In this document: one piece after another, positions 20,205 through 27,851 of the stretch
How the letters are laid out: every line of letters starts with the position of its first letter
Numbering within the stretch: the stretch's first letter is position 1
Assembly: GCF_004115085.1 (NCBI RefSeq)
Contig: NZ_QXJP01000002.1
Coordinates: forward strand, 62,001 to 126,000
Origin: Longirhabdus pacifica
Lineage (GTDB): Bacteria > Bacillota > Bacilli > Paenibacillales > DSM-105158
DNA length: 64,000 nucleotides
Reading direction: 5' to 3'
Position numbers and translations under genes: made by a program
The notes under the pieces: generated by a model
The model's input: the letters and a program-made list of their open reading frames with translations, nothing else
Database searches by the model: none
What the model was told of the DNA's origin: nothing

Positions 20205-20741
20205 ATGATTGTCATGATCAATGGAGCATTTGGCGTAGGAAAAACAACCGTCGCTAATCAACTATTATCCAAACTAGAGAACAGTATGATATTCGATCCC
20301 GAAATGATTGGTATGTTGCTGCGCGAGATGCTGCCAGCTTCCATTAGAGAAAGTGAAGCATCGACTGGAGATTTTCAAGATTTTGTACTATGGAGACAAC
20401 AAACCGTTACGACAGCGGATCAACTAATATCTCTGTACAAAACCACATTGATTGTGCCCATGACAATTAGGAACATACATTATTTTCAATATAATTATGA
20501 TGGATTTAAAGCGATAGATCCAGATACGTATCATTTTTGCTTAATGGCGAGTGAGTCAACCATAACGGATAGACTAAAAAAACGCGGTGAAACCGAAGGT
20601 AATTGGTGCTTTCAACAAACAAAAAAATGTCTTCATGCTTTTGAAGGAGGACAATTTCAACCATACATAAATACGGAGCATAAGCATGTAGATGATGTTG
20701 TAGATGAAATCATGTCTCAAATAAACATGCAACAATCATGA
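20205..20741 (+). CDS. tmrB: TmrB-like P-loop protein (tunicamycin resistance family)
   Basis: A 178-residue ATP-binding protein. Walker A is INGAFGVGKTT. Further blocks resemble B. subtilis TmrB as I remember it: DPEMIGMLLREMLP, GDFQDFVLWRQ, LIVPMTI and CLMASESTITDRL. TmrB is a membrane-associated ATP-binding protein that confers tunicamycin resistance, probably by binding the drug. TmrB is near 197 residues, with an amphipathic C-terminal helix needed for membrane contact. This protein is about 20 residues shorter and ends without a clear helix of that kind, so it may be soluble and do something else. The ATG at 20205 follows AGGAGG by eight bases. Its stop overlaps the convergent phosphotransferase gene by six bases. 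Confidence 0.7.
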   Translation: MIVMINGAFGVGKTTVANQLLSKLENSMIFDPEMIGMLLREMLPASIRESEASTGDFQDFVLWRQQTVTTADQLISLYKTTLIVPMTIRNIHYFQYNYDGFKAIDPDTYHFCLMASESTITDRLKKRGETEGNWCFQQTKKCLHAFEGGQFQPYINTEHKHVDDVVDEIMSQINMQQS

Positions 20742-21668
20742 CAATAATTCACTAGCTGTAAATAACATTTTTATCCCTTTATGGCGAAAATCTTGATGTT
20801 GTTGTTGATCTTGCAGGGGTTGCTTATCGACCCATTGAATAGTACTAACCCCTTGAATGGCAATGTAAAGCTCTAGTCTTTCATTAGGTATGCTCATATG
20901 ACTTTGCTTTTTCCAACCGTCCAAAAAGGACTCTCTCAGATGAACATCATGTTCATCGTCTATGTCATTGAAAATTAATTTTGTCAAATCGAATACAGGA
21001 TCGCCTACTATCGTATGCTCAAAATCAATAATACCTTTTATTTTATCATCATGTATCATCAAATTTCGAAGACCATAATCTCTATGGATGATGCCAATTG
21101 GTGAATCAAATTTGAAATGTTTCATTTCTTTTTCTGTTACTTGGAATGCTTCTATTAATTTCTTATGATTATCTTCTTTTTTAAACCGTATCTTCTCTAT
21201 CCACAAAGGAAATTTTTTTGCAAATATATTTTCCCAAGCGTAGTCATCATAACTGGTAACACCGTCATAAGCATATTGCCAAAGCTTCGTTTCTTTTATT
21301 TCATTCTCCGTCATGCAAAAATGAAACGTTCCAAGTAATTGACCTGCTTGATATAGTACTTCCTCTTTTTTAGCCGGTTTCATTTGAGGGAATGCTTCCA
21401 GCAATGTGGTGCCTTCCCACCATTCTAGAACGATATAATATTGTGACGATATTTTTCCTGATTGTATGAGCGTGGGAACGGGTAAGCCCTTTTTTGGAAA
21501 ATGGGTATAAGCTTCTACTTCTCGCTTAAAGGGAAGTTCTTTGTTGTGAATTTTTAGTAAATAGCATTGTTTATTTCTACAGACTTTGTAGACACTTACA
21601 TCCATCCGTTCACTAATTATGTTTATGATTTCAAAACCTAATTCAAGTTCTACTGCTGTTTTGACCAT
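20736..21668 (-). CDS. Aminoglycoside phosphotransferase family kinase
   Basis: A 310-residue protein of the APH/choline kinase fold. The catalytic loop is IIHRDYGLRNLM (His-x-Asp with downstream Asn), and the metal-binding motif is KGIIDFEHTIVGDPVFDL. The N-terminal lobe contains YLLKIHNKELPFKREVEAY with a likely ATP-binding Lys. Members phosphorylate antibiotics, choline, homoserine and other small molecules; the substrate cannot be read from the sequence. It converges with the tmrB-like gene, with stop codons back to back. Confidence 0.75.
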   Translation of the reverse strand: MVKTAVELELGFEIINIISERMDVSVYKVCRNKQCYLLKIHNKELPFKREVEAYTHFPKKGLPVPTLIQSGKISSQYYIVLEWWEGTTLLEAFPQMKPAKKEEVLYQAGQLLGTFHFCMTENEIKETKLWQYAYDGVTSYDDYAWENIFAKKFPLWIEKIRFKKEDNHKKLIEAFQVTEKEMKHFKFDSPIGIIHRDYGLRNLMIHDDKIKGIIDFEHTIVGDPVFDLTKLIFNDIDDEHDVHLRESFLDGWKKQSHMSIPNERLELYIAIQGVSTIQWVDKQPLQDQQQHQDFRHKGIKMLFTASELLS

Positions 21669-21747
21669 GACGGATTTTCCCCTTTACTTCGTTATTTTAG
21701 TCTACTTGACTATCATCTTTCTGTCTATAAGTTGAATGAATGTATGT

Positions 21748-21875
21748 ATAAGTTAAATGAACTTGTGCAACCAACTTATTACAGCTGTGCATAAGATGGA
21801 GAAATCTAGAAATCTCTATTTCAACGTTTACTCCTGACATCTGAGGCGTTAACTTGTATTTCATTACTTTTTAAT
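21748..21875 (+). repeat. Dispersed structured repeat, copy R2
   Basis: Hairpin A lies at 21748-21779 (32 nt, arms ATAAGTT / AACTTAT), followed by AGATGGAGAAAT and a decayed hairpin B (CTGAGGCGTTAA). A truncated extra ATAAGTTGAATGAA lies just before it at 21726. This copy is more diverged than R3. Confidence 0.7.
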
Positions 21876-21895
21876 TTCATTACTTTTTAAAAATC

Positions 21896-21927
21896 ACAAA
21901 AAAAGGGGCACTCAACTAGAGTACCCA
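21896..21927 (-). terminator. Terminator of the DJ-1 family gene
   Basis: On the minus strand GGGTACTC pairs with GAGTGCCC across a five-base loop, then a run of eight T follows. It begins about 18 nt after the stop codon. Confidence 0.85.
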
Positions 21928-21944
21928 CTTTTCCAACCTAACGA

Positions 21945-22604
21945 TTAAGATAATTTTTTCATGATTTCTTTTGCAATTAATGCAGAAGAAGATGGATCTC
22001 TACTTGTAATGATTTGGTCATTACCCCATACTGCATATTCAGGAACGTCTAAGTTCGAAGTATATTTTCCTACTTTTGCTAATTCTTGTTCCACACTGTA
22101 TGGTAAAAATGAAAGTATTTCTTTCGGCTCATATGCATCCGGGAAAGAAGTTACTTCTAAGCCATCAATAATGGACTTGCCATCACGATAAGTAAAAGCT
22201 AATACAGATGGTGCATGGCACTCAGCTGCAACGATGCCGCCTTTGTCATATACTTCGTTAATGACGCGATGAGCATTAGGATCATAAGACACATCAAACA
22301 TAGGTCCATGTCCACCTACGAAGAAAACAACATCAAACGATTTGCCTGATAAATCCGCCAATCTTTTTGTATCTTTGTATCTTTCTAACTTTTGAAATGC
22401 TTTGGACTCCCCATCTGGATCCCATTGTTCCATTAAACTAGCTTCATCTACTTTTCCATCTCCACCTTTTGGAGAAGCAATAGTGACATTATGACCAGCT
22501 TCTTCAAACAATTGCAATGGCACTCCGAATTCCTCTGCCCAATAACCTGTTTGATAATCTTTGACTTGTACTGCATTGGATATCACCATTAATATGTTTG
22601 CCAT
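21945..22604 (-). CDS. DJ-1/PfpI family protein (Hsp31-like glyoxalase or deglycase)
   Basis: A 219-residue class I glutamine amidotransferase-like protein of the Hsp31 type. The nucleophile elbow reads VAAECHAPSVLAF, with Cys followed by His, and FFVGGHGPMFDV supplies the oxyanion glycines. The size and the DGKVDEASL...YKDTKRL insertion match the Hsp31/ThiJ branch, whose members remove methylglyoxal or act as chaperones. Its promoter shares an element with the aldehyde dehydrogenase gene upstream, so both may answer to the same electrophile signal (inference). GAGGAG lies ten bases before the ATG. Confidence 0.8.
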   Translation of the reverse strand: MANILMVISNAVQVKDYQTGYWAEEFGVPLQLFEEAGHNVTIASPKGGDGKVDEASLMEQWDPDGESKAFQKLERYKDTKRLADLSGKSFDVVFFVGGHGPMFDVSYDPNAHRVINEVYDKGGIVAAECHAPSVLAFTYRDGKSIIDGLEVTSFPDAYEPKEILSFLPYSVEQELAKVGKYTSNLDVPEYAVWGNDQIITSRDPSSSALIAKEIMKKLS

Positions 22605-22660
22605 GTTTTACGCACTCCTCTATATTTGAATATAAATTTAAATTTGTTTTTCTAACTAAA

Positions 22661-22705
22661 ATTATACAGCTTGTTTCGTCATTTGAGTACTTCCATTGCA
22701 TTATG
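22661..22705 (-). promoter_or_regulatory. Promoter of the DJ-1 gene with shared operator
   Basis: TATAAT (22666-22661) is preceded at 17 bp by the weak -35 TACTCA (22689-22684). The -35 lies inside a 21-bp element (22685-22705) that matches 19 of 21 positions of the element at 24450-24470 before the aldehyde dehydrogenase gene. The remaining gap 22706-22833 holds nothing recognised. Confidence 0.6.
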
Positions 22706-22833
22706 AGGTAATAATAAACGGTTATGCCTAATCACCTCAGGTTAAAAAACTCAGTTGGCTTACTTCATGATCGCACTAGATCAATTAAATCAATTAGTTT
22801 AATGGTCACATTGATAGCATATAGCCCCATCAT

Positions 22834-24258
22834 TTAAAAACTCAATGAGATATACTTTGTTTCTAGATAATCCTGTATCCCTTGATGTCCTCCTTCACGA
22901 CCAAGCCCGCTCTCTTTTATTCCGCCGAATGGTGCTTGTGCTGTAGAAGGCTGTCCATCATTAATGCCTATGATGCCATATTCTAATTGCTCTGATAGTA
23001 TCATTGCTTCTTTAATATCTTTGGTAAAAGCATAGGCAGAAAGTCCAAACGGACTTTTATTCGCCCGCCTGATGGCTTCTTCTAATGTGTCAAATGAAGT
23101 GATTGGAGCTAACGGACCAAACGTCTCTTCCTGCATACAAAGCATGTCATCGGTAGTATGCATCAGTACCGTTGGTTCTATGAAGTAGCCTTTATCCTCC
23201 ATGATGACATTTCCACCTGTCACTAACGTTGCACCACGTTGCAATGCATCATCCATTTGTGCTTTTACTTTTTTTACAGCACGCTCATTGATAAGTGGCC
23301 CTATATCTACGTTTCTATCATAGCCATTACCGACTACGAGTTGCTTTACTTTGTTAGAAAACTTTTCTTTGAAGTCTTCGGCAATTGACTTTTGTACGAA
23401 AAATCGATTTGCAGCTATGCATGCCTGACCAGCATTGCGGAATTTAGAAGCTATAGCTTCCTCTACTGCTTTATCTATATCTGCGTGTTCAGTCACAATG
23501 AAAGGCGCGTGTCCACCCAACTCTAGCGATAATTTTTTCATCGTATCGGAAGCACCTCTCATCAGCATTTTTCCGACAGGAGTAGAGCCAGTGAATGTAA
23601 TCTTGCGAACTCGTCCATCTTTCTGCCAAACATCTACAATCGGTACCGGATCACCTGTGACGAGGTTAATGACTCCGTTAGGTATTCCAGCTTGATGTGC
23701 AAGTTGTACTAACTTTATTGCCGTATATGGTGTTTCTTCTGATGGTTTTAGCACCACTGTACAACCTGCTGCCAGCGCTGGAGCCAACTTACGTGTCACC
23801 ATTGCTGCAGGGAAATTCCAAGGTGTTATCGCTCCCACCACACCGATAGGTTCTTTTTTTACGAAAATTCTTTTTTCTGTTGATGAGGATGGAACCATCT
23901 CACCATATATTCTCTTCCCTTCCTCTGCATACCATTCAACAAATTGATTAGCGTAATCCACTTCTGTTCTTGATCCTTCCAGTGGACGGCCTAATTCTTC
24001 TGTCATAATGGTAGCGAGCATATCTTTATGTTCATCAATAAGCGCATGCCACTTTAACAGCAATGCGCTTCTTTGTTTTGCTGTCGTTCGTGACCAAGAT
24101 TGGAAAGCATCGTATGCTGCATCTACAGCTGCGAGAGACATTGCTTCACTAGCATTTGGCACCTGTCCTATGACTTGTTTGGTAGCTGGATTATGAACCG
24201 GTATTGTGCTTTCTGCCGTCATCCACTCACCATTAATGACATTTCGCTGCATAAACAT
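22834..24258 (-). CDS. gabD: NAD(P)-dependent succinate-semialdehyde dehydrogenase family
   Basis: A 474-residue aldehyde dehydrogenase. Motifs: GAITPWNFPAAMVTRKLAPA, FTGSTPVGKMLM (cofactor loop), LELGGHAPFIV with the general-base Glu, and FRNAGQACIAANRF with the catalytic Cys. The overall pattern, including TPYTAIKLVQLAHQAGIP and PFGGIKESGLGREGG, fits the GabD class (succinate or glutarate semialdehyde), but other semialdehydes are possible. The start is the ATG at 24258, nine bases after GGAGG. An earlier in-frame ATG would add an unlikely basic leader. A divergent LysR gene is its likely regulator. Confidence 0.85.
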   Translation of the reverse strand: MFMQRNVINGEWMTAESTIPVHNPATKQVIGQVPNASEAMSLAAVDAAYDAFQSWSRTTAKQRSALLLKWHALIDEHKDMLATIMTEELGRPLEGSRTEVDYANQFVEWYAEEGKRIYGEMVPSSSTEKRIFVKKEPIGVVGAITPWNFPAAMVTRKLAPALAAGCTVVLKPSEETPYTAIKLVQLAHQAGIPNGVINLVTGDPVPIVDVWQKDGRVRKITFTGSTPVGKMLMRGASDTMKKLSLELGGHAPFIVTEHADIDKAVEEAIASKFRNAGQACIAANRFFVQKSIAEDFKEKFSNKVKQLVVGNGYDRNVDIGPLINERAVKKVKAQMDDALQRGATLVTGGNVIMEDKGYFIEPTVLMHTTDDMLCMQEETFGPLAPITSFDTLEEAIRRANKSPFGLSAYAFTKDIKEAMILSEQLEYGIIGINDGQPSTAQAPFGGIKESGLGREGGHQGIQDYLETKYISLSF

Positions 24259-24425
24259 AGACCTCTTCCTCCTTCCCCTATATCTTTTGTGCACCATGCT
24301 GCTTATCATTTTGTTTATAATTTTATTACATTACTTTGAAATACAAACTGCTGTAAATATGATGCGTTGTGTCATTTTGTACTTGTAACCAAGCAGATTC
24401 AATATCTAAGCAGTTACTACAAAAG

Positions 24426-24470
24426 ATGATATCATGTGTACGTTTAATGGAGTACTTCCATTATATTATG
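24426..24470 (-). promoter_or_regulatory. Promoter of the aldehyde dehydrogenase gene with palindromic operator
   Basis: A perfect palindrome AATGGA-GTACT-TCCATT (24446-24462) overlaps a weak -35 (TACTCC, 24454-24449). TATCAT follows 17 bp later (24431-24426). The spacing is identical to that at the DJ-1 promoter. The spacer 24259-24651 between the divergent genes holds this element and the LysR promoter region, and no gene. Confidence 0.6.
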
Positions 24471-24651
24471 TAATGATTCCATTCTGTTATACGATAGCAG
24501 CATGTTTGTTTGATATAAAGAGAAGAAGCAATTATAGAATATTTTCACAAAAAATGATTGATGCCACCTTAATATTTGGTGAATGACATAAACATCATCT
24601 ATAATATATAATGTATTGCAATTTTGATTAAGGAATGTTAGAAAGGCACAG

Positions 24652-25527
24652 GTGAAACATTTGAAAATAGAATGGTTGGAATCATTTCATACTACGGCAG
24701 AATATAAAAGCTTAACCAAAGCAAGTGAGCATTTAAATATGAGTCAACCAGCGCTAAGTAAACAGATTAAAAGTTTGGAACATGATATTGGAGCCCATCT
24801 TTTTATACGCTCTGCATCTGGAGTTGAGTTGACTACTGCTGGCAAGATATTGCACGATCGTTCCGTTACTATTTTAAATGAGATTCGTTCCATGCGTCGT
24901 GAAATTCTCATTTCGCAGGGTTCTGGAAATCTAACACTTGGCTCTTGGCCTAGTGTTTCTACGTTTTATATACCTAAGAAGTTAGCTAGTGTAACAAATG
25001 AAGTACCCAATGGGAGCATTAAAATTAAAATATCCCATACTTTTTCTGAATTGTTGTCAGGATTAGAACAAGGAGAAATCGATGTTATTATGTGTGATGA
25101 ATCTGTAATTAAACATACATACTGGACAAAGCCATTGTTCTCTGAGTCATTTATGTTATTTATCCACTCCCAGCACCCACTAGCAAGCAAAAAAGATGAA
25201 AGTATAATGTTGCAAGAAATTAGTAAGGAACAACTATTTCTTCTTCCAACGACATGTGATATTAGAATGATTATTAATCGAGAATTCGAACATAAAGGAT
25301 TGCCCTTAAACATTGCAGCTGAGATAGAATTTGGGCAAAGTATTCTTGGCTTCATATCTAACAATTTAGGTGTTTCCATCTTACCAGAAATCTTTAAACA
25401 TCATATTACAGACGAAAATATTATCGCCATTCCTATTTCCGATTTTGAGGAGCAAAGAACAATTTCTGTTATAGCTAGAAATGAGGACACCGGCAAGCGG
25501 CTTTATCAAATATTCCGAAATCACTAA
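24652..25527 (+). CDS. LysR family transcriptional regulator
   Basis: A 291-residue LysR-type regulator. The N-terminal winged helix-turn-helix is clear (SLTKASEHLNMSQPALSKQI, then LEHDIGAHLFIR). A periplasmic-binding-like effector domain follows from about residue 90 (LTLGSWPSVSTFYIPKKL, GEIDVIMCD, NNLGVSILPEI). It is transcribed divergently from the aldehyde dehydrogenase gene, the classic layout for a LysR regulator and its target; the palindrome at 24446 is the likely site. The start is GTG, five bases after AAAGG; a TTG three codons on is possible. Confidence 0.85.
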   Translation: MKHLKIEWLESFHTTAEYKSLTKASEHLNMSQPALSKQIKSLEHDIGAHLFIRSASGVELTTAGKILHDRSVTILNEIRSMRREILISQGSGNLTLGSWPSVSTFYIPKKLASVTNEVPNGSIKIKISHTFSELLSGLEQGEIDVIMCDESVIKHTYWTKPLFSESFMLFIHSQHPLASKKDESIMLQEISKEQLFLLPTTCDIRMIINREFEHKGLPLNIAAEIEFGQSILGFISNNLGVSILPEIFKHHITDENIIAIPISDFEEQRTISVIARNEDTGKRLYQIFRNH

Positions 25528-25580
25528 ACGATTAAAAGTGAAGACAACGAACATACACGGAAAAGGCACATACAAAAAAA

Positions 25581-25622
25581 TGATTGAGCCCCAAATAAAA
25601 GTCTACGGATCAATCACAGTTT
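25581..25622 (+). terminator. Probable terminator of the LysR gene
   Basis: TGATTGA (25581-25587) pairs with TCAATCA (25610-25616), followed by CAGTTTT. The loop is long (22 nt), so this is only moderately convincing. Confidence 0.45.
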
Positions 25623-25654
25623 TAAAGTTTGCCTTTCCCCTTCATACATAAATA

Positions 25655-25673
25655 AGTATAATATGTTTATACT
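25655..25673 (+). promoter_or_regulatory. Inverted repeat overlapping the -10 of the ArsR-family gene
   Basis: A perfect palindrome AGTATAA-TATGT-TTATACT contains the -10 hexamer TATAAT (25657-25662). It lies about 75 nt before the regulator gene and is well placed for autorepression. Confidence 0.5.
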
Positions 25674-25747
25674 ATCCCATGTAAAATTATCTTTTCATAT
25701 CGCTATGATATATATGTATTTTATTTTCACTTATAAGGAGACTGGAA

Positions 25748-26065
25748 ATGAAGCAACCTTATCAACCACCTATGGAGAGTATTCCATTTACTAGAGTCAT
25801 GCAAGCATTAAGTGAACCCAATCGTGTAAAGATTGTGCAGTTTCTATTAATAGAAAAAGAAAAAATATGTAGTTCATTTATACCACTTACTAACTTGCCC
25901 AAATCATCTGTTTCACATCATATTAAAGTGCTTCGAGAATCTGGTTTAATTCAAGCTAGAGTTGAAGGCAAGGAACATTACTACTCTGTAAGAGTCGATG
26001 AACTTGAAGCAAGGTTTCCTGGCATCATTTCAACGTTGTCTCATGTAGACCCTGCATATATATAG
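25748..26065 (+). CDS. ArsR-family winged-helix regulator next to a peroxiredoxin
   Basis: A 105-residue ArsR/SmtB-type regulator: LSEPNRVKIVQFLL, then LPKSSVSHHIKVLRESGLI as recognition helix, and a beta-wing (GKEHYYSVRVDEL). It has a single Cys (ICSSF) and no metal-binding Cys-x-Cys, so sensing may be redox or ligand based rather than metal based. AAGGAG precedes the ATG. The peroxiredoxin-like gene follows after about 110 nt with its own promoter and a possible operator, which suggests that the pair works as a regulator and its target. Confidence 0.8.
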   Translation: MKQPYQPPMESIPFTRVMQALSEPNRVKIVQFLLIEKEKICSSFIPLTNLPKSSVSHHIKVLRESGLIQARVEGKEHYYSVRVDELEARFPGIISTLSHVDPAYI

Positions 26066-26089
26066 TTACAATAAAAAATGCTTTCCTAC

Positions 26090-26145
26090 TTGCTGAATAA
26101 AGTAAAAGGTGATATAATCCTCTTAAGTTCAACAGTTTTCGAACT
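26090..26145 (+). promoter_or_regulatory. Sigma-A promoter and inverted repeat before the peroxiredoxin gene
   Basis: TTGCTG (26090-26095), a 17-bp spacer and TATAAT (26113-26118) form a good sigma-A promoter. Just downstream, AGTTC (26126-26130) and GAACT (26141-26145) form an inverted repeat at the expected transcription start. Confidence 0.65.
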
Positions 26146-26173
26146 ATAAACCTTAAGTGTGAAGGAGATGCAC

Positions 26174-26827
26174 ATGATGTCACTAAAAGAACAATTAAAA
26201 AATCAATTTGAATCCAGTGTAGGTAAAATCCCGGATGAAATTGTTGCTATCATGGAAAATGCTACGAAGTCATTAGCAGAATCAGATATTGCAAAAGGAC
26301 TTAAAGTAGGAGAAAAAGCACCTGATTTCACCCTAAAAAATGCAACAGGTAAAGAAGTATCCTTATCTGATACTTTGCAAAAAGGGCCTCTAGTGCTCAT
26401 TTTTTACCGAGGTGAGTGGTGTCCATATTGTAATTTAGAGTTGAAGGCATATCAAGATTTAAGTTCATCATTTAAAGAAAAGGGTGTTCAAGTCGTTGCC
26501 ATTACTCCAGAAAAACCAGATCATTCTTTAACCATGCAACAGAAACATGATTTATCCTTTGAAGTTTTAAGCGATGAGACTCAATCTGTTATTAAAAGCT
26601 ACAATTTATCTTTTGAATTACCTGAGGACTTATTTCAAGTATATACAAAATTCGGTCTTGATTTAGAGAAACACAACGCTGACGGCCTCGCTCGTCAATT
26701 GCCTGTACCTGCAACATATATCATAGATCAAGAAGGAATAATTCAGTATGTAGAAGCTGATCCTGATTATAAAGAAAGAATGGAACCCAAACTAGCTTTA
26801 GAAAAAGCAGAAACATTTATTCGCTAA
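26174..26827 (+). CDS. Peroxiredoxin-like protein (AhpC/TSA family)
   Basis: A 217-residue thioredoxin-fold protein. A helical N-terminal segment of about 50 residues precedes GEKAPDFTLKNATGKEVSL, the usual start of an AhpC/TSA domain. The active site reads YRGEWCPYCNLEL, with Cys-Pro-Tyr-Cys, unlike classic 2-Cys Prx (VCPTE), so peroxidase, thiol oxidoreductase or Prx-like-2 activity is possible. The end of the domain (PVPATYIIDQEGIIQYVEAD) is intact. ATG 26174 or 26177 both suit the AAGGAG site at 26162. It is likely controlled by the ArsR-family protein encoded upstream. Confidence 0.8.
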   Translation: MMSLKEQLKNQFESSVGKIPDEIVAIMENATKSLAESDIAKGLKVGEKAPDFTLKNATGKEVSLSDTLQKGPLVLIFYRGEWCPYCNLELKAYQDLSSSFKEKGVQVVAITPEKPDHSLTMQQKHDLSFEVLSDETQSVIKSYNLSFELPEDLFQVYTKFGLDLEKHNADGLARQLPVPATYIIDQEGIIQYVEADPDYKERMEPKLALEKAETFIR

Positions 26828-26905
26828 GTATACAGAATAAAAAAACGTTTCTATAGCAAAAACATGATAATGACAAGATATTTATTTATATGATGGAAGC
26901 AAGGT

Positions 26906-26990
26906 ACTCGAAAAATGGAAGGGAATATATCAGTACAGCGAGGTCGTGATCTGCTGCACTCTATGTTTTTAAAAACTTCCTTTTTCGAGT
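26906..26990 (-). other. Nested hairpin element, possible structured RNA
   Basis: An outer stem pairs ACTCGAAAAATGGAAG (26906-26921) with CTTCCTTTTTCGAGT (26976-26990), one base bulged. Inside, an 8-bp stem (AGTACAGC with GCTGCACT) has one mismatch on the plus strand that becomes a G-U pair on the minus strand, so the RNA, if real, is probably made from the minus strand. Neither end has a strong U-run, so it is not a simple terminator. Confidence 0.5.
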
Positions 26991-27027
26991 GTTTTCAGGT
27001 GTCAGAGCAATGTTATTAATATCCATA

Positions 27028-27519
27028 TTATTCAGACTCTGATTTATTCAAGGCATCTACGACCGCTGGATAACCATGTTTTATTGCATATTGCAGTGCT
27101 GAAATCTCTTCGTTTCCATTCAGTATACGTAAATCGGCACCTGCTTCTAGTAAAATTTGAACAATATTAGTAAATTCAAATGTTGCTGCTAATTGCACCA
27201 TGGTTATGCCATCCCCATCATGAAAATCAGGATCAGCTCCCGCATCTAAAAGTGTTTTTACCATTGCTGCATTTTCCATCTTTATGGCCATCAAAAGCGC
27301 CTCTTCCAAATTATATTGGTTTCTTCGTTCTTCAATAATAGAAGTTAAAGTAGACATGTCCTCTAGTTTCACTGCGTCTAACAGCGTCGGTGTTTTTTGT
27401 TTAATCATGAACAAAAGAGTTTGATTAATTTGGCTGATATTGGATGCTGTAGTTATAAATATGTAGAGTACTATTATCGTCATAATGAATGATGTTACAG
27501 TAAAAAATAGCGTTAAAAT
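27028..27519 (-). CDS. Ankyrin-repeat protein with N-terminal membrane anchor
   Basis: About 163 residues. The N terminus read from the proposed ATT start gives one hydrophobic helix (LTLFFTVTSFIMTIIVLYIF), a membrane anchor or uncleaved signal. Three ankyrin-like repeats follow (ALLMAIKMENAAMVKTLLDA, DGITMVQLAATFEFTNIVQI, ISALQYAIKHGYPAVVDAL), ending in the usual GAD loops. A start at ATG 27483 has no ribosome binding site. GGGAGGGG is placed eight bases before ATT 27519. Ankyrin repeats bind proteins; the partner is unknown. Confidence 0.65.
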   Translation of the reverse strand: MLTLFFTVTSFIMTIIVLYIFITTASNISQINQTLLFMIKQKTPTLLDAVKLEDMSTLTSIIEERRNQYNLEEALLMAIKMENAAMVKTLLDAGADPDFHDGDGITMVQLAATFEFTNIVQILLEAGADLRILNGNEEISALQYAIKHGYPAVVDALNKSESE

Positions 27520-27533
27520 CCAATACCCCTCCC
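27517..27533 (-). promoter_or_regulatory. Ribosome binding site positioned on an ATT start codon (ankyrin gene)
   Basis: Minus-strand GGGAGGGG is followed by TATTGG and ATT, in frame with the ankyrin protein. The GGAGG core is eight bases from ATT. The TTG inside TATTGG is out of frame and soon meets a stop. The first in-frame ATG lies 36 bases further and has no site of its own. Confidence 0.45.
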
Positions 27534-27812
27534 TTCATTGTAATCCATTATTTATTAGTGTAAAAACACCAAAGTGATATCATCAATAATTTTAAAATAT
27601 ACAATAAACTACATTCAATCAGCATGTGTGCATCTACTACCCTAAATGTAATTGATTTGCATTTTAATCACATCATACTTCATTGCTTCATTTTTCATTG
27701 CATTATAGCAAAATATTTTCCTTATGTCACCAACTCCATTTCATTTTCATTTTTTATACATAGTTTTTTATCATTATAAAATAACAATATAATTTATGGA
27801 AGTATAAAAAAA

Positions 27813-27842
27813 CCGATCCTTTACAGAAAAATAAAGGATCGG
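27813..27842 (-). terminator. Terminator of the nitroreductase gene
   Basis: A perfect 11-bp stem (CCGATCCTTTA with TAAAGGATCGG) and an eight-base loop are followed by seven T on the minus strand. The spacer 27534-27812 before it holds nothing recognised. Confidence 0.9.
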
Positions 27843-27851
27843 ATGTCATCA

